Source: Bimastos eiseni (taxonomy: Eukaryota; Annelida; Clitellata; Crassiclitellata; Lumbricidae). Taken from it: 64,000 bases of DNA. The stretch covers positions 22,090,589-22,154,588 of the forward strand of contig OY365819.1 in NCBI GenBank assembly GCA_959347315.1. The letters run 5' to 3'. The position numbers and the translations under genes were made by a program. Positions 27,001-38,149 of this stretch are shown here, in pieces. The notes under the pieces are model-generated. The model did no database searches and was not told the DNA's origin. It saw only the letters and a program-made list of their open reading frames with translations. The stretch's first letter is position 1. The number at the start of each line of letters is the position of its first letter.

Positions 27001-30000
27001 AATCTAAACAGGTTTATATGACAGACTCAGACCTCAGAGAATCTTGGCTTTGCTAGATGACTTTCTAGTCTGCCATCAATTTGATTACTATACAGCAATG
27101 TCTAAACAACTCAGAAAAATTTGTGCCATTTGCTACAAATGCTTCCAAACATGTTGTATTTTTGGCATTTGATTGTATGGCCCTCATACGATGATATGCC
27201 AAAAACACAACACCTCAATCTGATGCATGGAGTCAATGCACCAGCCTACAAGTGACAATCAAGTGATGCATTGCAAAAATCAATGACAGCATTTTAGGTG
27301 TCAGGGCAATATGCCGCAGGACATTTCACCGCGTTTGCTAAATGTAAAGTTGAAAACTCAGCGGGACGACTCAGAACTGCCGTTTGGTCGTGAAACTACA
27401 GAAAGAGCAAAATATGAACAGAATCAACGTCGACCGTCTTATTGCAGGTGAAGATCCCCCAATGAAGAAGAAGAAATATCGTGACCTCAATCGCCGTTTG
27501 CGAAGCGTTGTTTCTGATTACGAACACCACACATCAGCTGAGTATACCTACGCGGTTGTAGCCACAACATAAACTTATACGACTAATTCAGGAACTTAAC
27601 ATTGCACTTGAAAATTGTGTTTAAAATTTCATTTCATGAGTTGCTTAACAGTTCCTTGACAATTATTGTGTTTAAAATTTCATTTGCTTTATAATCGAGA
27701 GTTGCTTGACAATTGTGTTTAAAATTTCATTTGCTTAATAAAATTTCTTTCATGACTGTCTTGATGTGTGCTCTATAAAATATATCCATGATTAGCAGAG
27801 AACTGTCCGCCCCTTGTGGTGAAATGTGCTGCGGCGAAATGTCCTGCAGCATATTGCCCTAGAACCGCAATTTCAAATGTTGTCAAATCATATTAGACCA
27901 TAGTTATGCACAGTGATATTAATGGGAAATATCTGACAATATGACATAATTTATACTACCAATGAAAATGATCCAATTTTCACTTAGATCCGTGTACAAC
28001 AGTTTCAGGCATGTGGAGGTGACAATTCGACAGTACATCTGACACGGTCTGGCACATGGATGGCCACTGCATTGTGAACAATGCAACATCTGGGTGACTT
28101 CTCGAATGCACTGATCAGTCATTCTCATCTAAAACAAAGTCACTAATACTAATCAATCCAGCAAAAACAAGAGTCAGTCGACCAGACAAAGCCAGTGACT
28201 GACTGGCTAAAACTGCTCAAATACTGGAGCTTATCACAAGAAACTGCTCTGAGTCATACACATTTGTTGTACATGCAATGTGGAACAGATTGAGACTCAG
28301 ACATCTGAGTTTGTTGTATAGATTTTGACTCTAAAAAGAAAACTGCAGTACATCTGCAGCCATGAAGAGCATGTCCCCATGCATCCAGCACAACGCCAAA
28401 TGTCTTTCAAACAGAAACAACCATCATCATAAAAACAACAGTTAGTTGACATTTTTCCTGTAACCACTTTATAAAACTCTCTTTCTCTGCATCTCTCACT
28501 CCAGATGTCCATTTTTCTGCCTCTTTTTAACCTTCCAGATGCACGGTCCTAACCTTTGCTTTAATGTCCGAATAAGCATGAAATATTTCTATGCCAAGAA
28601 GAAAGCAGAAAATTGATGCAAATGATGATGAAGACTTCTTCGATTGCAGTCACGTTAATTACCTTAGAGATGGCATCAATGACATTGCAACCAACAGCCA
28701 ATGCCTGGACAAATGTCTTGGCTGCAATGAATGAACGCTTGATCTGACGTAGAAGTGAGGCAGGGACGTCTCCAAATGGTCTGATCTTATCAACATTATC
28801 TGAGATGCAGTTTAGGTATTCGTCATCAAAGTCATGCTGAGGGTTCAGCAGAATGAAGATGCGCTGCATCAGACGCGAGAAAAACTCATCCAGCGCAACA
28901 GAAACATCGACGGCACCAAATCCCTTGAAATAACGACGCAAACTACGGAATAAATCCATGAATATATCGGAATTCTGCTGATATAGCAAGCCATACGTCC
29001 TCACAAACATGTTATGCAGATCTACACTTGACTGGTCCAACATTCTTGTAAAAAATTCTGCAAAAATAAAACAATATTTGTACCATACAATCATATGCCA
29101 TTCAAAGGTTCAGAATACTATTACTAGTGGATCTTGGCAAATGTACTTATATAAGTATGCACACATGTACCGACAAGGCACAAGGTATCAAGGTATCAGA
29201 TCACTTCAATACCTCACAAAGACACTGAAATTTATATCTAGTGAGTTGATAAACTTTGTAGTGCATATAATTCCAGATATGTTGGAATACAAGGTTGGTG
29301 CAGGAGCGCCCCTGAGTAGATTTGTTGAAACGGCGCTATATTAAGTTTCATTGACTGATTGATTGATGTGGGGTACAACTGATATTCAAGACAAGACATG
29401 AAACAATTTCTATTAATATAATTTCTAGCTGTTTTACTAGCATGATGGAGGAGAGAAAAGAGCCTACTACTGGGTGGTCTGAATTAGTCAAGTTCGACGA
29501 AGCCCGAGTTAACGCACTATGAGAATGGAACAGAATTTTGCTCTTAGAGACAGAAAAAAATATTATGAATTTTTGTAACATTTTTTAATATCGGCGCCGA
29601 TTATCTTGCCGATATCTGATAACAACCAATATCTCTATAATCGGCATCGATTATGAGTGCTGCCGATATATCGGTACAGCTCTACTTAATCTTATTCTTT
29701 TGTCAATCCAGCAACCATACATTTTCCAAGCCAAATTATTCATTTTTTTAAACTAATTATTAATTAATTAAAGATACTCAATCAAAGCTAAAAACCAAAG
29801 ATTAAGTTTTTCCTTTAGTCATGAAGGCTCATGAACGGAACGCTTTAGCGATATGAAATTTCTACAAAATGTTCTTCTCCCAATTTCTCAGCTCACCTGA
29901 ATATTTTCAGAGAGGCGGGGTTAAATTAAAACGTCATACGAAAGCGGGGCGAAATTCAATATGCAAATCAAGCCCATTTGTTAAGCATCAATATTACGAT

Positions 30001-32163
30001 TGCTGATGGCTTCAAGCCAAAGCAAATCAAAGTCAAGCTAAATCAGTCAGAGTAAATGACACGACAAATCGTCTACATTTAACTTCCGAAATTTGAAGAA
30101 TTGTCGATTCGATTTTAAAACAACCGCCATTTTCAATCGCATCATCAGAAGGCGTATTAGTTAAACACCTCGTGACAACTAACATCCAAATGCGGTACTA
30201 GTTAGGAGCACCAAAAACGAACGCAGCTGCCACGCGAAATGGCGGACCCACTTCCAAAAGAGGTCTGGTGAATGTAGTGATACCTGCGTCAGTTAAGAAA
30301 GACACAATCGGGGCACACCCACAGAGTTCAAAATTCAGTTCCAAGCGAAGCTAGGCTGTAAGGCTAGTAGGCCTAGCATATAAATTTACACTAAACTAGT
30401 GTTTAGCCTCGTAGCCTACACATGGCGGTGAAATCATTGAAGTTAAAACATAATATTAAATATTATCTGCCACTGATGGAGGTTAAATTTGGATATCTGG
30501 GACTATTTAGGCCCAGGTAAAACTACACTGAGTTTTGCTCAAAATAAATACGTAACACTCAGGGGATGGGGTCAGAAACGGCCATTTCAGCGTTACATAA
30601 TTATGCAATGACCCCTAACGAACTTCATAATTATAGAGCTTGCAGCTCAAAACTTTACTGCACTTCAGGTAAGCCAATAACACCACAACGGTTTAGTTTG
30701 ACATGTAAGTTTGAAGTCAATGTCTCTAATAATTAGCAAATCAATGGAGCAGTTTGACAACAGTTCACTGATTCAACTTATCAAATAATTGCTCCTTTAA
30801 TTGATTTAATCAAGAGTGAGTCGCTTTCAAGAATCGTTCACAAGACACCCACTGCCATTCAGCGCTAGAGCAGCTAGACTGCTTTCTCATTCCATTTTGA
30901 CATAAACTGACAACTAAGAAACATGGGCATGCACTAAGTAAAGAATTGTTCTGCAAGTTACTTCCATTTCTGTTGTTTCCAGAGAAATACTGCACAGATC
31001 TTAGATAATGTAATAATGTATAATAGGATGTTTTGACTCAAATGTTTCTAAGACTTTAACTAGTCTTAAAATATCCAAGTGCAATATGGCCATCAAGTTG
31101 TCTCAAACTGAACTTACCATCAAATTTTGATCTACTAGAGTTGAAACTATCAACAGGTGAATCAGTTAAGTTAGTCAGAGTCCATGTAAAGTCCTGTTGG
31201 CTTCTCATCTGTAGGATCGTTTCCATTTTCTTCGTACAACATCCACTGCCACAGACTGAAAGTATTGCAGCACAACTTACACTTCAAGACTAACCTGAGA
31301 ACTGGACAAATGCCAACAAACATCATTGTTAGACTTCACTGTTATGATGCTAATTCTTGGCTGGTTCAGCAATGCAGCTGTTTGATCTGCACCACCTTTA
31401 CTTGGTCCAGAGACTCTAAATATCCAAGCCATCAGCCGTCTACAAAAATTTGTTGGTTGGTTTCACGCCCACCACTAGTGACTCTTTTCAGCTTACTGTG
31501 CATAGTTTTGCTAATAGATACAATTTTAATTGTTAACTGTGACATTTAACATAATTTAAGCCAGCGCAGAGAGCGCCTCTGAGTAGATATCTTGAAGATC
31601 GCTATATAAATGCTTGATTACATTACATCTGGCTATGATATGGATATGCAACAAGGGGTTGGTGGCAAAGACAAACTACTGCTTTGTAATAGAATTTATA
31701 TTGTGCCAAAACCTTCATGGTGTCCAACCTGAACCTAACCGACCATCATGACGTACATTACAAGAATTTTGGTGCTTTTAGCAGAGCACATGCGGGAAAG
31801 GTCACTTGCTGAATTTTGCACGTGTTCGGCCGCAGAAGCAAAAAAATATTTTTAGTAAGTAGGTGATTCATTCGTTCTGAAAACTAGCTAGTGTTATCTG
31901 TGTCTAAGCTTCATAAAACGAAATACAGTCACATAGAAAACTGCACAGAACAAACCTTGAGAAGACTTGTAACTCATGTCTACAGAACTATCACAGAGTA
32001 CAACCATACTTGCGCAACTCCCATCATGGGGGGAATTACTATGTACGTCAGACTTTTTTGTCAAGACTAATTCTACGAGAATAACCATAAAAATTAGAAA
32101 GACTCGAACGCGATTGGCATTTGTTGAGTAATTCCCTTCGCCGCTGAATGGGTCTCTTGCCAT
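17746..32163 (-). CDS. Glypican, complete gene (8 exons, 597 codons)
   Basis: Encodes a GPI-anchored heparan sulfate proteoglycan core that modulates Wnt, Hedgehog and BMP/FGF signals at the cell surface. Exons in coding order: 31956-32163, 31118-31255, 28663-29057, 27960-28128, 23570-23700, 20154-20437, 19553-19716 and 17746-18050. The lengths sum to 1,794 bases, all GT-AG and all in phase. Seen: a hydrophobic segment near residues 21-34; CGSGCCT (71-77); KFDEFFTRMLDQ and MFVRTYG; RPFGDVPASL; a dense cysteine stretch LHCSQC...YCRIV; [13 protein letters not shown]; six arginines at 361-366, a furin-like site where glypicans are often cut; Ser-Gly dipeptides at 494 and 503-507 next to a run of about 18 mostly Asp/Glu residues, a classic heparan sulfate signal; and a hydrophobic C-terminus (SAIVLVLILL) fitting GPI attachment. 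The orthology class among glypicans was not resolved. Confidence 0.95.
18315..18556 (+). mobile_element. tRNA-derived SINE, copy 1
   Basis: tRNA-like head with A-box-like GTGGTCGATCGGGTAGAGCG and B box GGTTCGAGCC (18379-18388), a body with CCTTGAGCAAGTCCTTTG, and a tail GGGCGGTTTCAAATTTCGG plus (TAA)n. Copy 2 at 26512 shares the whole length. It lies in a glypican intron, antisense to the gene. Confidence 0.88.
18565..18692. repeat. TA-rich simple repeat
   Basis: Runs of TATATATA and TATAATTATA directly after the SINE tail. Confidence 0.8.
18772..18985 (-). mobile_element. Helitron-like fragment, copy 3
   Basis: On the minus strand it aligns with 20580-20760 and 21384-21583: TGCATTTCCACAGTTTTAG, CAATTCACTCCAAACTT, GGGGAACACTTGATACACG, CGGGGCAAAAACC. 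The ends are not recognisable. Confidence 0.55.
18986..19552. other. Glypican intron, nothing recognised
   Basis: Non-coding; no repeat family seen within the window. Confidence 0.5.
19553..19716 (-). CDS. Glypican exon 7
   Basis: Acceptor TTCTGTAG before 19716, donor GTACGT after 19553. Encodes VVEQQIAQLRAISVKLKMAV, SGMDANWIDSGS, matching [24 protein letters not shown].D of vertebrate glypicans and ending at the first Ser-Gly site. Confidence 0.93.
20154..20437 (-). CDS. Glypican exon 6 (furin-like site, CWNG motif)
   Basis: Acceptor GTTTAG before 20437, donor GTAAGC after 20154. Encodes IFTECGGPEERED, six arginines then SLNGTE, a lysine-rich helix, FFWKILVNNTC and TTCWNGSHLV. CGGP and CWNG are family landmarks; the Arg run fits proprotein convertase cleavage. 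Confidence 0.94.
20580..20765 (+). mobile_element. Helitron-like element, copy 1 (5' end visible)
   Basis: Starts TCTATATATATAAAGAAGG directly after an A, followed by CTGTCCGTCTGTCC. This is the typical 5' end of animal Helitrons (TC start, insertion at A|T). The body is shared with copies at 21384 and 18772. The 3' boundary is not visible. Confidence 0.6.
20978..21036 (+). repeat. Orphan LINE 3' tail
   Basis: AGCGCCCTTGTAGCGGCATG, GCTGCGTTATGGCGCTTCAG, AAATCG; same family as the tail at 16341. Confidence 0.5.
21090..21365 (-). mobile_element. LINE C-terminal fragment
   Basis: Minus-strand frames give YLRDLFTIHPTRSTRSSFCL and VPRLWNDLPSEFR-like words, typical of the end of CR1/L2 ORF2. It matches the segment at the right end of this window. 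Confidence 0.65.
21384..21583 (+). mobile_element. Helitron-like element, copy 2 (3' end visible)
   Basis: Body aligns with copy 1 (TGCATTTGCACACTTATGCA, GCTATTCACTCGAAACCTTC). It ends AACGCCGGGTACCCCATCTAGT with the palindrome GGGTACCC shortly before CTAGT, then a T. CTRR before T and a nearby hairpin are Helitron 3' hallmarks. Confidence 0.6.
21600..22500. other. Glypican intron, nothing recognised
   Basis: No coding or repeat match seen inside the window. Confidence 0.5.
22511..22563. repeat. Perfect 25-bp inverted repeat with 3-bp loop
   Basis: Left arm 22511-22535 begins ATCGCTCCCTTCAGCCC. The right arm 22539-22563 is its exact reverse complement; the loop is AAT. Confidence 0.97.
23026..23062 (+). 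repeat. Orphan LINE 3' tail with (AATG)n
   Basis: AGGGCGCTATATAAATT followed by AATGAATGAATGA. Same tail and microsatellite as the LINE ending at 14130. Confidence 0.6.
23323..23419. repeat. About 24-bp minisatellite, 4 units
   Basis: Units CAATGCCTTTCACCCATGA repeated, differing at the 3' bases. One unit (23359-23366) contains a perfect CRE palindrome TGACGTCA. Lies between glypican exons 5 and 6. Confidence 0.85.
23570..23700 (-). CDS. Glypican exon 5
   Basis: Acceptor ATTCAG before 23700, donor GTAATC after 23570. Encodes [19 protein letters not shown] then [15 protein letters not shown], clearly homologous to [25 protein letters not shown] of vertebrate glypicans. No complete ATG-initiated frame covers it, so it is easy to miss. 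Confidence 0.95.
24097..24138 (+). repeat. Orphan LINE 3' tail
   Basis: GAGGCACTATATAAAATTGC followed by (TAA)n. Confidence 0.5.
24314..25788. mobile_element. Foldback-like DNA transposon with long inverted arms
   Basis: Outer ends CCCCGTCACACTAGACCCC (24314) and the inverted GTGTGACGGGG (ends 25788). The arms stay alignable in inverted orientation for about 300-450 bases: CCAGGCCCCGATCTC at ~24447 against 25770 reversed; GTAGAACCGCATTTCGATC against its partner near 25700; CCTGACCACGCT and GTCAGGCTTGA inward; GCAGACAACGCCGC at both inner ends (about 24730 and 25310). The left arm carries a second CCCCGATCTCACTACGCT start. No transposase was seen in the middle. The superfamily is not assigned. 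Confidence 0.8.
25795..26050 (+). mobile_element. LINE C-terminal fragment
   Basis: Starts IRSPLVIHLQ/DLHWLSIYKRMTFKV, the LHWLPI..RM.FKV landmark, followed by MEWHHHVDLLL and a tail in shifting frames. Confidence 0.55.
26512..26730 (+). mobile_element. tRNA-derived SINE, copy 2
   Basis: GTGGCCGATCGGTTAGAGTGG head, B box GGTTCGACTC (26572-26581), CTTGAGCAAGTCCTTCACGC and TACAACTGCAATTGCGCCGT body, and tail GGGCGGTATCAAATTTCGG plus A/T-rich repeat. About 85% like copy 1 by eye, with a short deletion in the body. Confidence 0.88.
27303..27860. mobile_element. MULE-like MITE with 30-bp terminal inverted repeats
   Basis: Left end AGGGCAATATGCCGCAGGAC and ATTTCACCGC; right end is the inverse of AGGGCAATATGCTGCAGGAC and ATTTCGCCGC. 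GAAATGT-CTGC words are repeated at the right end, as in Mutator-like TIRs. Inside, 27600-27740 holds three tandem units around TTGTGTTTAAAATTTCATTT. A short frame (27384-27572) has basic residues but no transposase motif. No target duplication was seen. Confidence 0.6.
27960..28128 (-). CDS. Glypican exon 4 (clustered cysteines)
   Basis: Acceptor GTTTTAG before 28128, donor GTAGTA after 27960. Encodes DQCIREVTQMLHCSQCSG, ARPCQMYC and SENWIIFI, with seven cysteines in the spacing of glypicans (YC..C.G...KPC..YC...). Confidence 0.93.
28663..29057 (-). CDS. Glypican exon 3 (core of cysteine-rich domain)
   Basis: Acceptor TTTTTGCAG before 29057, donor GTAATT after 28663. Encodes FFTRMLDQSS, MFVRTYGLLYQQN, DEFFSRLMQRIF, LNPQHDF, DEYLNCI, RPFGDVPASLLRQIKRSF, AAKTFVQALAVG. 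This is the strongest family match. Confidence 0.96.
29304..29375 (+). repeat. Orphan LINE 3' tail with hairpin
   Basis: AGCGCC...GGCGCT ends of a stem around CCTGAGTAGATTTGTTGAAA, then ATATTAAG and (TGAT)n. Confidence 0.6.
29590..29684 (-). mobile_element. hAT-like MITE end (CGATA/ATCGG words)
   Basis: Minus strand begins TAGAGCTGTACCGATATATC (YARNG) and is filled with ATCGG and CGATTAT words to GGCGCCGATA. One end only. Confidence 0.5.
29700..31117. other. Glypican intron 2, nothing recognised
   Basis: AT-rich. No exon, RNA gene or repeat family seen. Confidence 0.5.
31118..31255 (-). CDS. Glypican exon 2 (CCT motif)
   Basis: Acceptor CTTTCAG before 31255, donor GTAAGT after 31118. Encodes CGSGCCTKKMETIL, two N-glycosylation sequons (NLT, NSS) and ends SRSKFD. 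Matches the ICPQ-TCCT...KFDE stretch of animal glypicans. Confidence 0.88.
31571..31628 (+). repeat. Orphan LINE 3' tail
   Basis: AGCGCCTCTGAGTAGATATC, TTGAAGATCGCTATATAAAT then (TTACA)n. Lies in glypican intron 1. Confidence 0.6.
31956..32163 (-). CDS. Glypican exon 1 (signal peptide)
   Basis: ATG at 32163-32161; donor GTTTGT after 31956. It encodes MARDPFSGEGN, then a hydrophobic core VRVFLIFMVILVELVL, then SC at residue 50 and C at 57. I chose this ATG because it precedes the hydrophobic core. The exon ends in phase 1, matching exon 2. Conservation here is low, as usual for this exon, so this is the least certain exon. Confidence 0.75.
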
Positions 32164-32680
32164 TGCGAACAAAGCCGTATAAACTCTACTCCACTTCACA
32201 CAAACTTATAGATTCTCCTAAAATTACACAACCTCGTTACGCCGTAACGATATATTCATAGTAATTTTGCACATAGTTTAAGCTCCCGCTACTCTTATAA
32301 TGCTTTAACAGACCGGTTATCAGCATTACACATGTTTATCAAGGAATCTATATTTACAGTAGTGGTTACTCGCGATATCTCCGCATCCGGCGTAAGCCGA
32401 CGTGCGTCGCGACATCTAGCATTGCGGGTGTAAAGAGGACTAGTTGATGTTAACGAGGTTGATAGTCGCGATGTCGTACTAAAAGTTTGGAGATTGCGAT
32501 TAGTCATTGCCGCATATTCTCTTGGTCCTTAATTTTGATTTCGGAAGGCTCATAACTGAAAACGTTTTTGCATAGATAAATTAATCTAAATAATGAAGCT
32601 AATTCGTTTGCAAAATGAGAAACCTAGCAGCCTCAAATTTGGTTGATTTTTTAAGCTGCCCTGCAATGTCACTTGAAGGT
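32164..32680 (-). promoter_or_regulatory. Presumed glypican 5' flank
   Basis: Region upstream of the glypican ATG. Locally CpG-rich around 32360-32420 (ATCCGGCGTAAGCCGACGTG). No clear TATA box at a fixed distance. Inferred from position only. Confidence 0.35.
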
Positions 32681-32689
32681 GCTTTTGAC

Positions 32690-34203
<1,514 letters not shown>

Positions 34204-34800
34204 TTCCGGATAACCCAGACAGCCACGCCCCATCTGCCCGACGCCGGCCGGATTTCCATTTTGCCTATCGGCCCGCTACCTACATTAGTCATCCAGCCTG
34301 CACGCGCGACGCTCGTCCACACGACGCCTATTCCACATGTGCGCTGAGGTTTAGGGCCAACGTCGTGTACCCCAAGTGGCCCAACGCTATTGGCTCGGAC
34401 TAATTAGCCGTCTGCCGAGTCTCTAGCGGCTGGCTGCAGCGTAACACGGGAAGCGGTGGAGGCTAGCTGTGGTTGCACCCAGCGCGGCGCTAATATAGCC
34501 TCTAGGGGCTGCCCAGGTGGCTGACTGCGGGATCCCGCGTATATCGGTGAAGGCTCCGTGGGGATCGGTGGCTGGCTAGCTGTGGTTGCACCCAGCGAGG
34601 CGCTAATATCGCCTCTATGGGCTACCCAGGTGGCTTGCTGCTGGCCAACCGCGGGGTTTCGGAGTGGGCTAGCTGTAATTGCACCCAGCGCGGCACTAAT
34701 ATCACCTCTAGTGGTAGACTATGGGAAAGACGTTGGCACTACGCCGGTTGTTGTAGGGGACTGTCATCCAATCCCCGCAGGGCCATACGTGGGAAATTAG
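34204..34800. repeat. GC-rich module with three dispersed copies of a ~60-bp unit
   Basis: GGCTAGCTGTGGTTGCACCC followed by AGCGCGGCGCTAATATAGCC, TCT and GGGCT-CCAGGTGGCT starts at 34461, 34574 and 34667. Flanked by other GC-rich unique sequence. The base composition contrasts sharply with the AT-rich surroundings. No coding family recognised. Confidence 0.75.
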
Positions 34801-35180
34801 GACCAGTTCTAAAAGGGCTGTAAGATTAATTTTTTTTTGTACTATTGGCATTCAAATCTCAAAAGTGCATAATTCACCAAGATAACACACACTTTTGAGA
34901 TTGGATTAAACAGTTCTTAATGTGGCTATTGCATGAAATAGAAAAAGACTTGTAGATCTTTATGAAAACAATTATATTGAAGTTAGCACCAACATATATC
35001 ACAAAGAGTTACAAACATTGGACCAGTATTGGCTTAAACGAATTCTGATAAATAGGATAAAAATGAAAATAAATAATTATAGAATTACTTTAATGCTGTG
35101 GTGATGCAGCATTTATAATTAATAGTTTTGGCTATAGGCTGAATATTTTTGAAAATCCTTCGTTTCAAGTAAACACATAG
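34801..35180. other. AT-rich stretch, nothing recognised
   Basis: A 12-bp inverted repeat AATCTCAAAAGT / ACTTTTGAGATT with ~25-base loop lies near 34853-34906. Nothing else. Confidence 0.5.
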
Positions 35181-35219
<39 letters not shown>

Positions 35220-35445
35220 GTAATGTCGTAATGTTTTTATGTCTTTGGATGCTATATTTTTAGCACTGTGTAATATCATTAGGCACACTTCAGCAGAACA
35301 GAATTTAATGCTTCTTCATTTTTCAAACATTTTGATGCCAGATATATATATATATTATATATAAACTTCTAAATATTTGACATCAAACTGTTTGAAAGAT
35401 GAAGAAGCATTAAATGTTGTTCTGCCAAAGTGTGCCTAATGACAT

Positions 35446-35489
<44 letters not shown>

Positions 35490-35491
<2 letters not shown>

Positions 35492-35600
35492 GGCTGTACC
35501 GAATAGGTGATTTTCACTATTTGGCCAAATATGAATAATTAGCAAACTATTCGGCAGAATACGAATAGTATAAAAATAGGTCTACCGACAAACTTCAAAA
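35490..35600. mobile_element. hAT-like MITE fragment (ATTCGG words)
   Basis: GGGCTGTACCGAATAGGTGA, then TATTTGGCCAAATATG and ACTATTCGGCAGAATACG. Related to the complete element at 35808. Confidence 0.5.
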
Positions 35601-35807
35601 TTGAGTTAAATTTTCAGTTCAGTAAGTTTACTACATAAACTAACAGCAACAAGTTAACTATAGTATACATGTAATATATATATATATATATATTGAGAAA
35701 TGAAGATGCATAAAATTCTGTTCTTCAAACTGCCTAATGATGTGGTGCTAAAAGTATAGCCTCCAAAGACATAAAAACATTCTGAAATATTACTATTTTA
35801 TATATAT

Positions 35808-36071
35808 TAGGGCTGCACTGAAAAGTGGGTCAAATAGTTATTATGTTGCATCCTTCTGCCAATCTGTATAAACTACCGGTACTAGGAATGGAACTAATTT
35901 AACTAAACTTAGAAATAAGACATCTGCCACTGCGACACCTTGGTCCATGCAGTAGATAGCTTTTTCAGTTTACTCGACACAGCAGCCGCTGCTTGTGCAG
36001 AAGAACAGATGATACGTGACCGCTACTATTTGGCCGAATAACTATTTGACCCACTATTCGGTGCAGCCCTA
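35808..36071. mobile_element. Complete hAT-type MITE, 264 bp
   Basis: Left end TAGGGCTGCACTGAAAAGTG and right end, reversed, TAGGGCTGCACCGAATAGTG, continuing GGTCAAATAGTTATT at both ends: about 35-bp TIRs that fit YARNG. Inserted at the (TA)n centre between an A' and an A unit of the surrounding cluster, so an 8-bp duplication cannot be read unambiguously. Confidence 0.8.
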
Positions 36072-36829
36072 TTATATATAAAACAGTAATATATCACAAT
36101 CTTGCTATGCCTTTGGAGGCTATATTTTTAACACCACATCACTAGACAGTTTGCAAAACAGAATTTTATGCATCTTCATTTCTCTAAATATGCATATATA
36201 TATATACATACACATATGCAATATAATTATATCCGACATCAAACTGTTAGAGAAATGAAGAAGCATTAAATTATGCTCTGTAAACTCTGCATAATGACAT
36301 GGTGCTAAAAGTATAGTCTCCAAAGACATAAATACATTTAGAAATATTACTATTATGTACGTAAATAAATAAATATATAAGTGTGCAATAAAATATAACT
36401 ATATCTGACATCAGACTGTTTGTGAAACAAAGTATATATATACATATATATATACGCATATATACGCAATAAATACATATAACATCAGACTGTTTGAGAA
36501 ACAATGAAGCATCAAGTTATATTCAGTTTGCCTAATAACATCGGGCTAAACCCAAGGATGGCAACAACAGTTCTGCCATCTACTATGTGCATTTAGCAGT
36601 AATGAATAATAATATTTCTTTAGAAATAAACACACTCTAAAATTTAGCTTAGTCTTCAATTATAAGACATCTTTGCAAAAATACACAACTACACTGGTGA
36701 ACTTCAAAACATGTAGGAAGTAGCCAACAAACTTTGTTGAGTTCTGTCCAGTTATGTGTAGCAAATAAAGCATTATCAGCTAAAAGTTCAATATGGGCAT
36801 CTTGAAGGTTTTACTCATAACCCTAAATA

Positions 36830-37140
36830 TAGCAGAGGAGTATAAAGTAGCAACAAAACATAAAGTTCTAATTTCAAGTGGAAAACTGTTCTGGAAACTG
36901 GGAGATGGTCCAATGCTGGAGAAGAATCGGTGACACGATGCAGAGCAGTGTTCGTCGATTTGGATGGCTCATCGCAGGAACAGAGCTTCTTGATGTATTC
37001 TGTGGCCAAACTGCCATCGTCAAGAAGGATCTTGAATCTAATGCGATCTTCAACTGGAAGCCAGTGCAGAAATGTCTCGCAAATAAACGTGTAGTTTAAA
37101 ATATGCATCAGAATAGAAGTGGTTGAGGCTAAGGTATATG
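36830..37140 (-). mobile_element. LINE C-terminal fragment
   Basis: Minus strand reads LHWLPVEDRIRFKILLDDG, then ATEYIKKLCSCDEPSKS and HRVTDSSPALD. Typical CR1/L2 ORF2 end. Confidence 0.75.
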
Positions 37141-37436
37141 CAATCTGTTTTGGCTTGTAGAAAAGCAAACCTCGAATTGCAGAAACCATCTGCAAATCTG
37201 CAACAGAAAGGCCAAATACACACTATATTAATGCAATTATAAAGTTTCACAGGTAAAACAAAAAGTGAAAAACAACATGCCTTAGATATTTTCCTTCCAA
37301 AATGACTTCTGTTTTCTTGTGTAGAAAGGGGAAGGAAAAGGGATTTTGATAATCATGAAAGCACATGAATTTTTGTAGCTGCAATTGAACATTTGTGTAG
37401 TGCCACCCATAGTCGCTCATGACTCAAGTCAGTGTT

Positions 37437-38101
37437 ACCAAAGTGTCCGACCAAAACTATGTTTTTTATTTTCGGCTGAAAACGAAAACGGCACCAAAAT
37501 TGCCGTTTTGGTTTCGGCCGAAAACGAAATATATATATATGCTGGTGCAAAAAATATATATCGTTACCACTGATGATGATATATATACTTGTGTGCAAGC
37601 ATATATGTATTACATATATATTACATATAATGCTTACCGGCCAAACTATAACCTATGTGTCATCAGCTAAACACAACAGATAAGGAAATATGATTCCAAT
37701 TAGCCGAGTCAGGCTGAAAGCAATTCGATTCGACAGAATGCATGTCGTTTCGATTGAACGCATTTTGCCCTCTCTGGGTTGAAAATATCAATTTCCATAT
37801 TACCAAGATAGAACTCTATGCGTTCAACTCAAAGATGGCATACTTATTTTTGATGGCATACTAATTTTTGTAGCTGCAATTGATAGAGGACGCACCTCTA
37901 CCCATCAAACCACGTGAAGGCTTCGGTAGGCAATAATGTTACAGTTTTGGATTTGGGCTGAAAACGAGTTTTAGTTTCGGCTGAAAATGAAACTGAAACG
38001 AAACTGCCAATACCAGTTTCGGCTGAAAACGAAAATTGTCCGAAACTGAAAAGCATGCAGTTTCGGTGCCGAAAACGAAACCGAAATTCGGTCGATCTCT
38101 A
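37437..38101 (-). mobile_element. hAT-like element with TTTCGGC words
   Basis: Minus strand starts TAGAGATCGACCGAATTTCG (YARNG) and has about ten GTTTTCGGC/GCCGAAAC words in 37450-37530 and 37945-38095. The other end (CCGACCAAAACT near 37447) is weakly inverted. Confidence 0.5.
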
Positions 38102-38149
38102 ATGTTATCTCTAACAAATAAGAATCTCAGGTGTTCTAGAAGACTAAGG

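Larger units (their letters stand above)
35185..36545. repeat. Cluster of an AT-rich ~120-bp unit in alternating orientation with (TA)n centres
   Basis: Unit A (AGTAATGTCGTAATGTTTTT, ATGTCTTTGGATGCTATA, TTTTTAGCAC) at 35205-35330 and 36080-36193. Reverse copies A' at 35362-35445, 35694-35806, 36232-36355 and, partial, at 36408-36431 and 36481-36545. TA tracts sit at the junctions (35185-35213, 35449-35488, 35675-35693). A further A fragment lies at 57875-57905. Confidence 0.8.
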
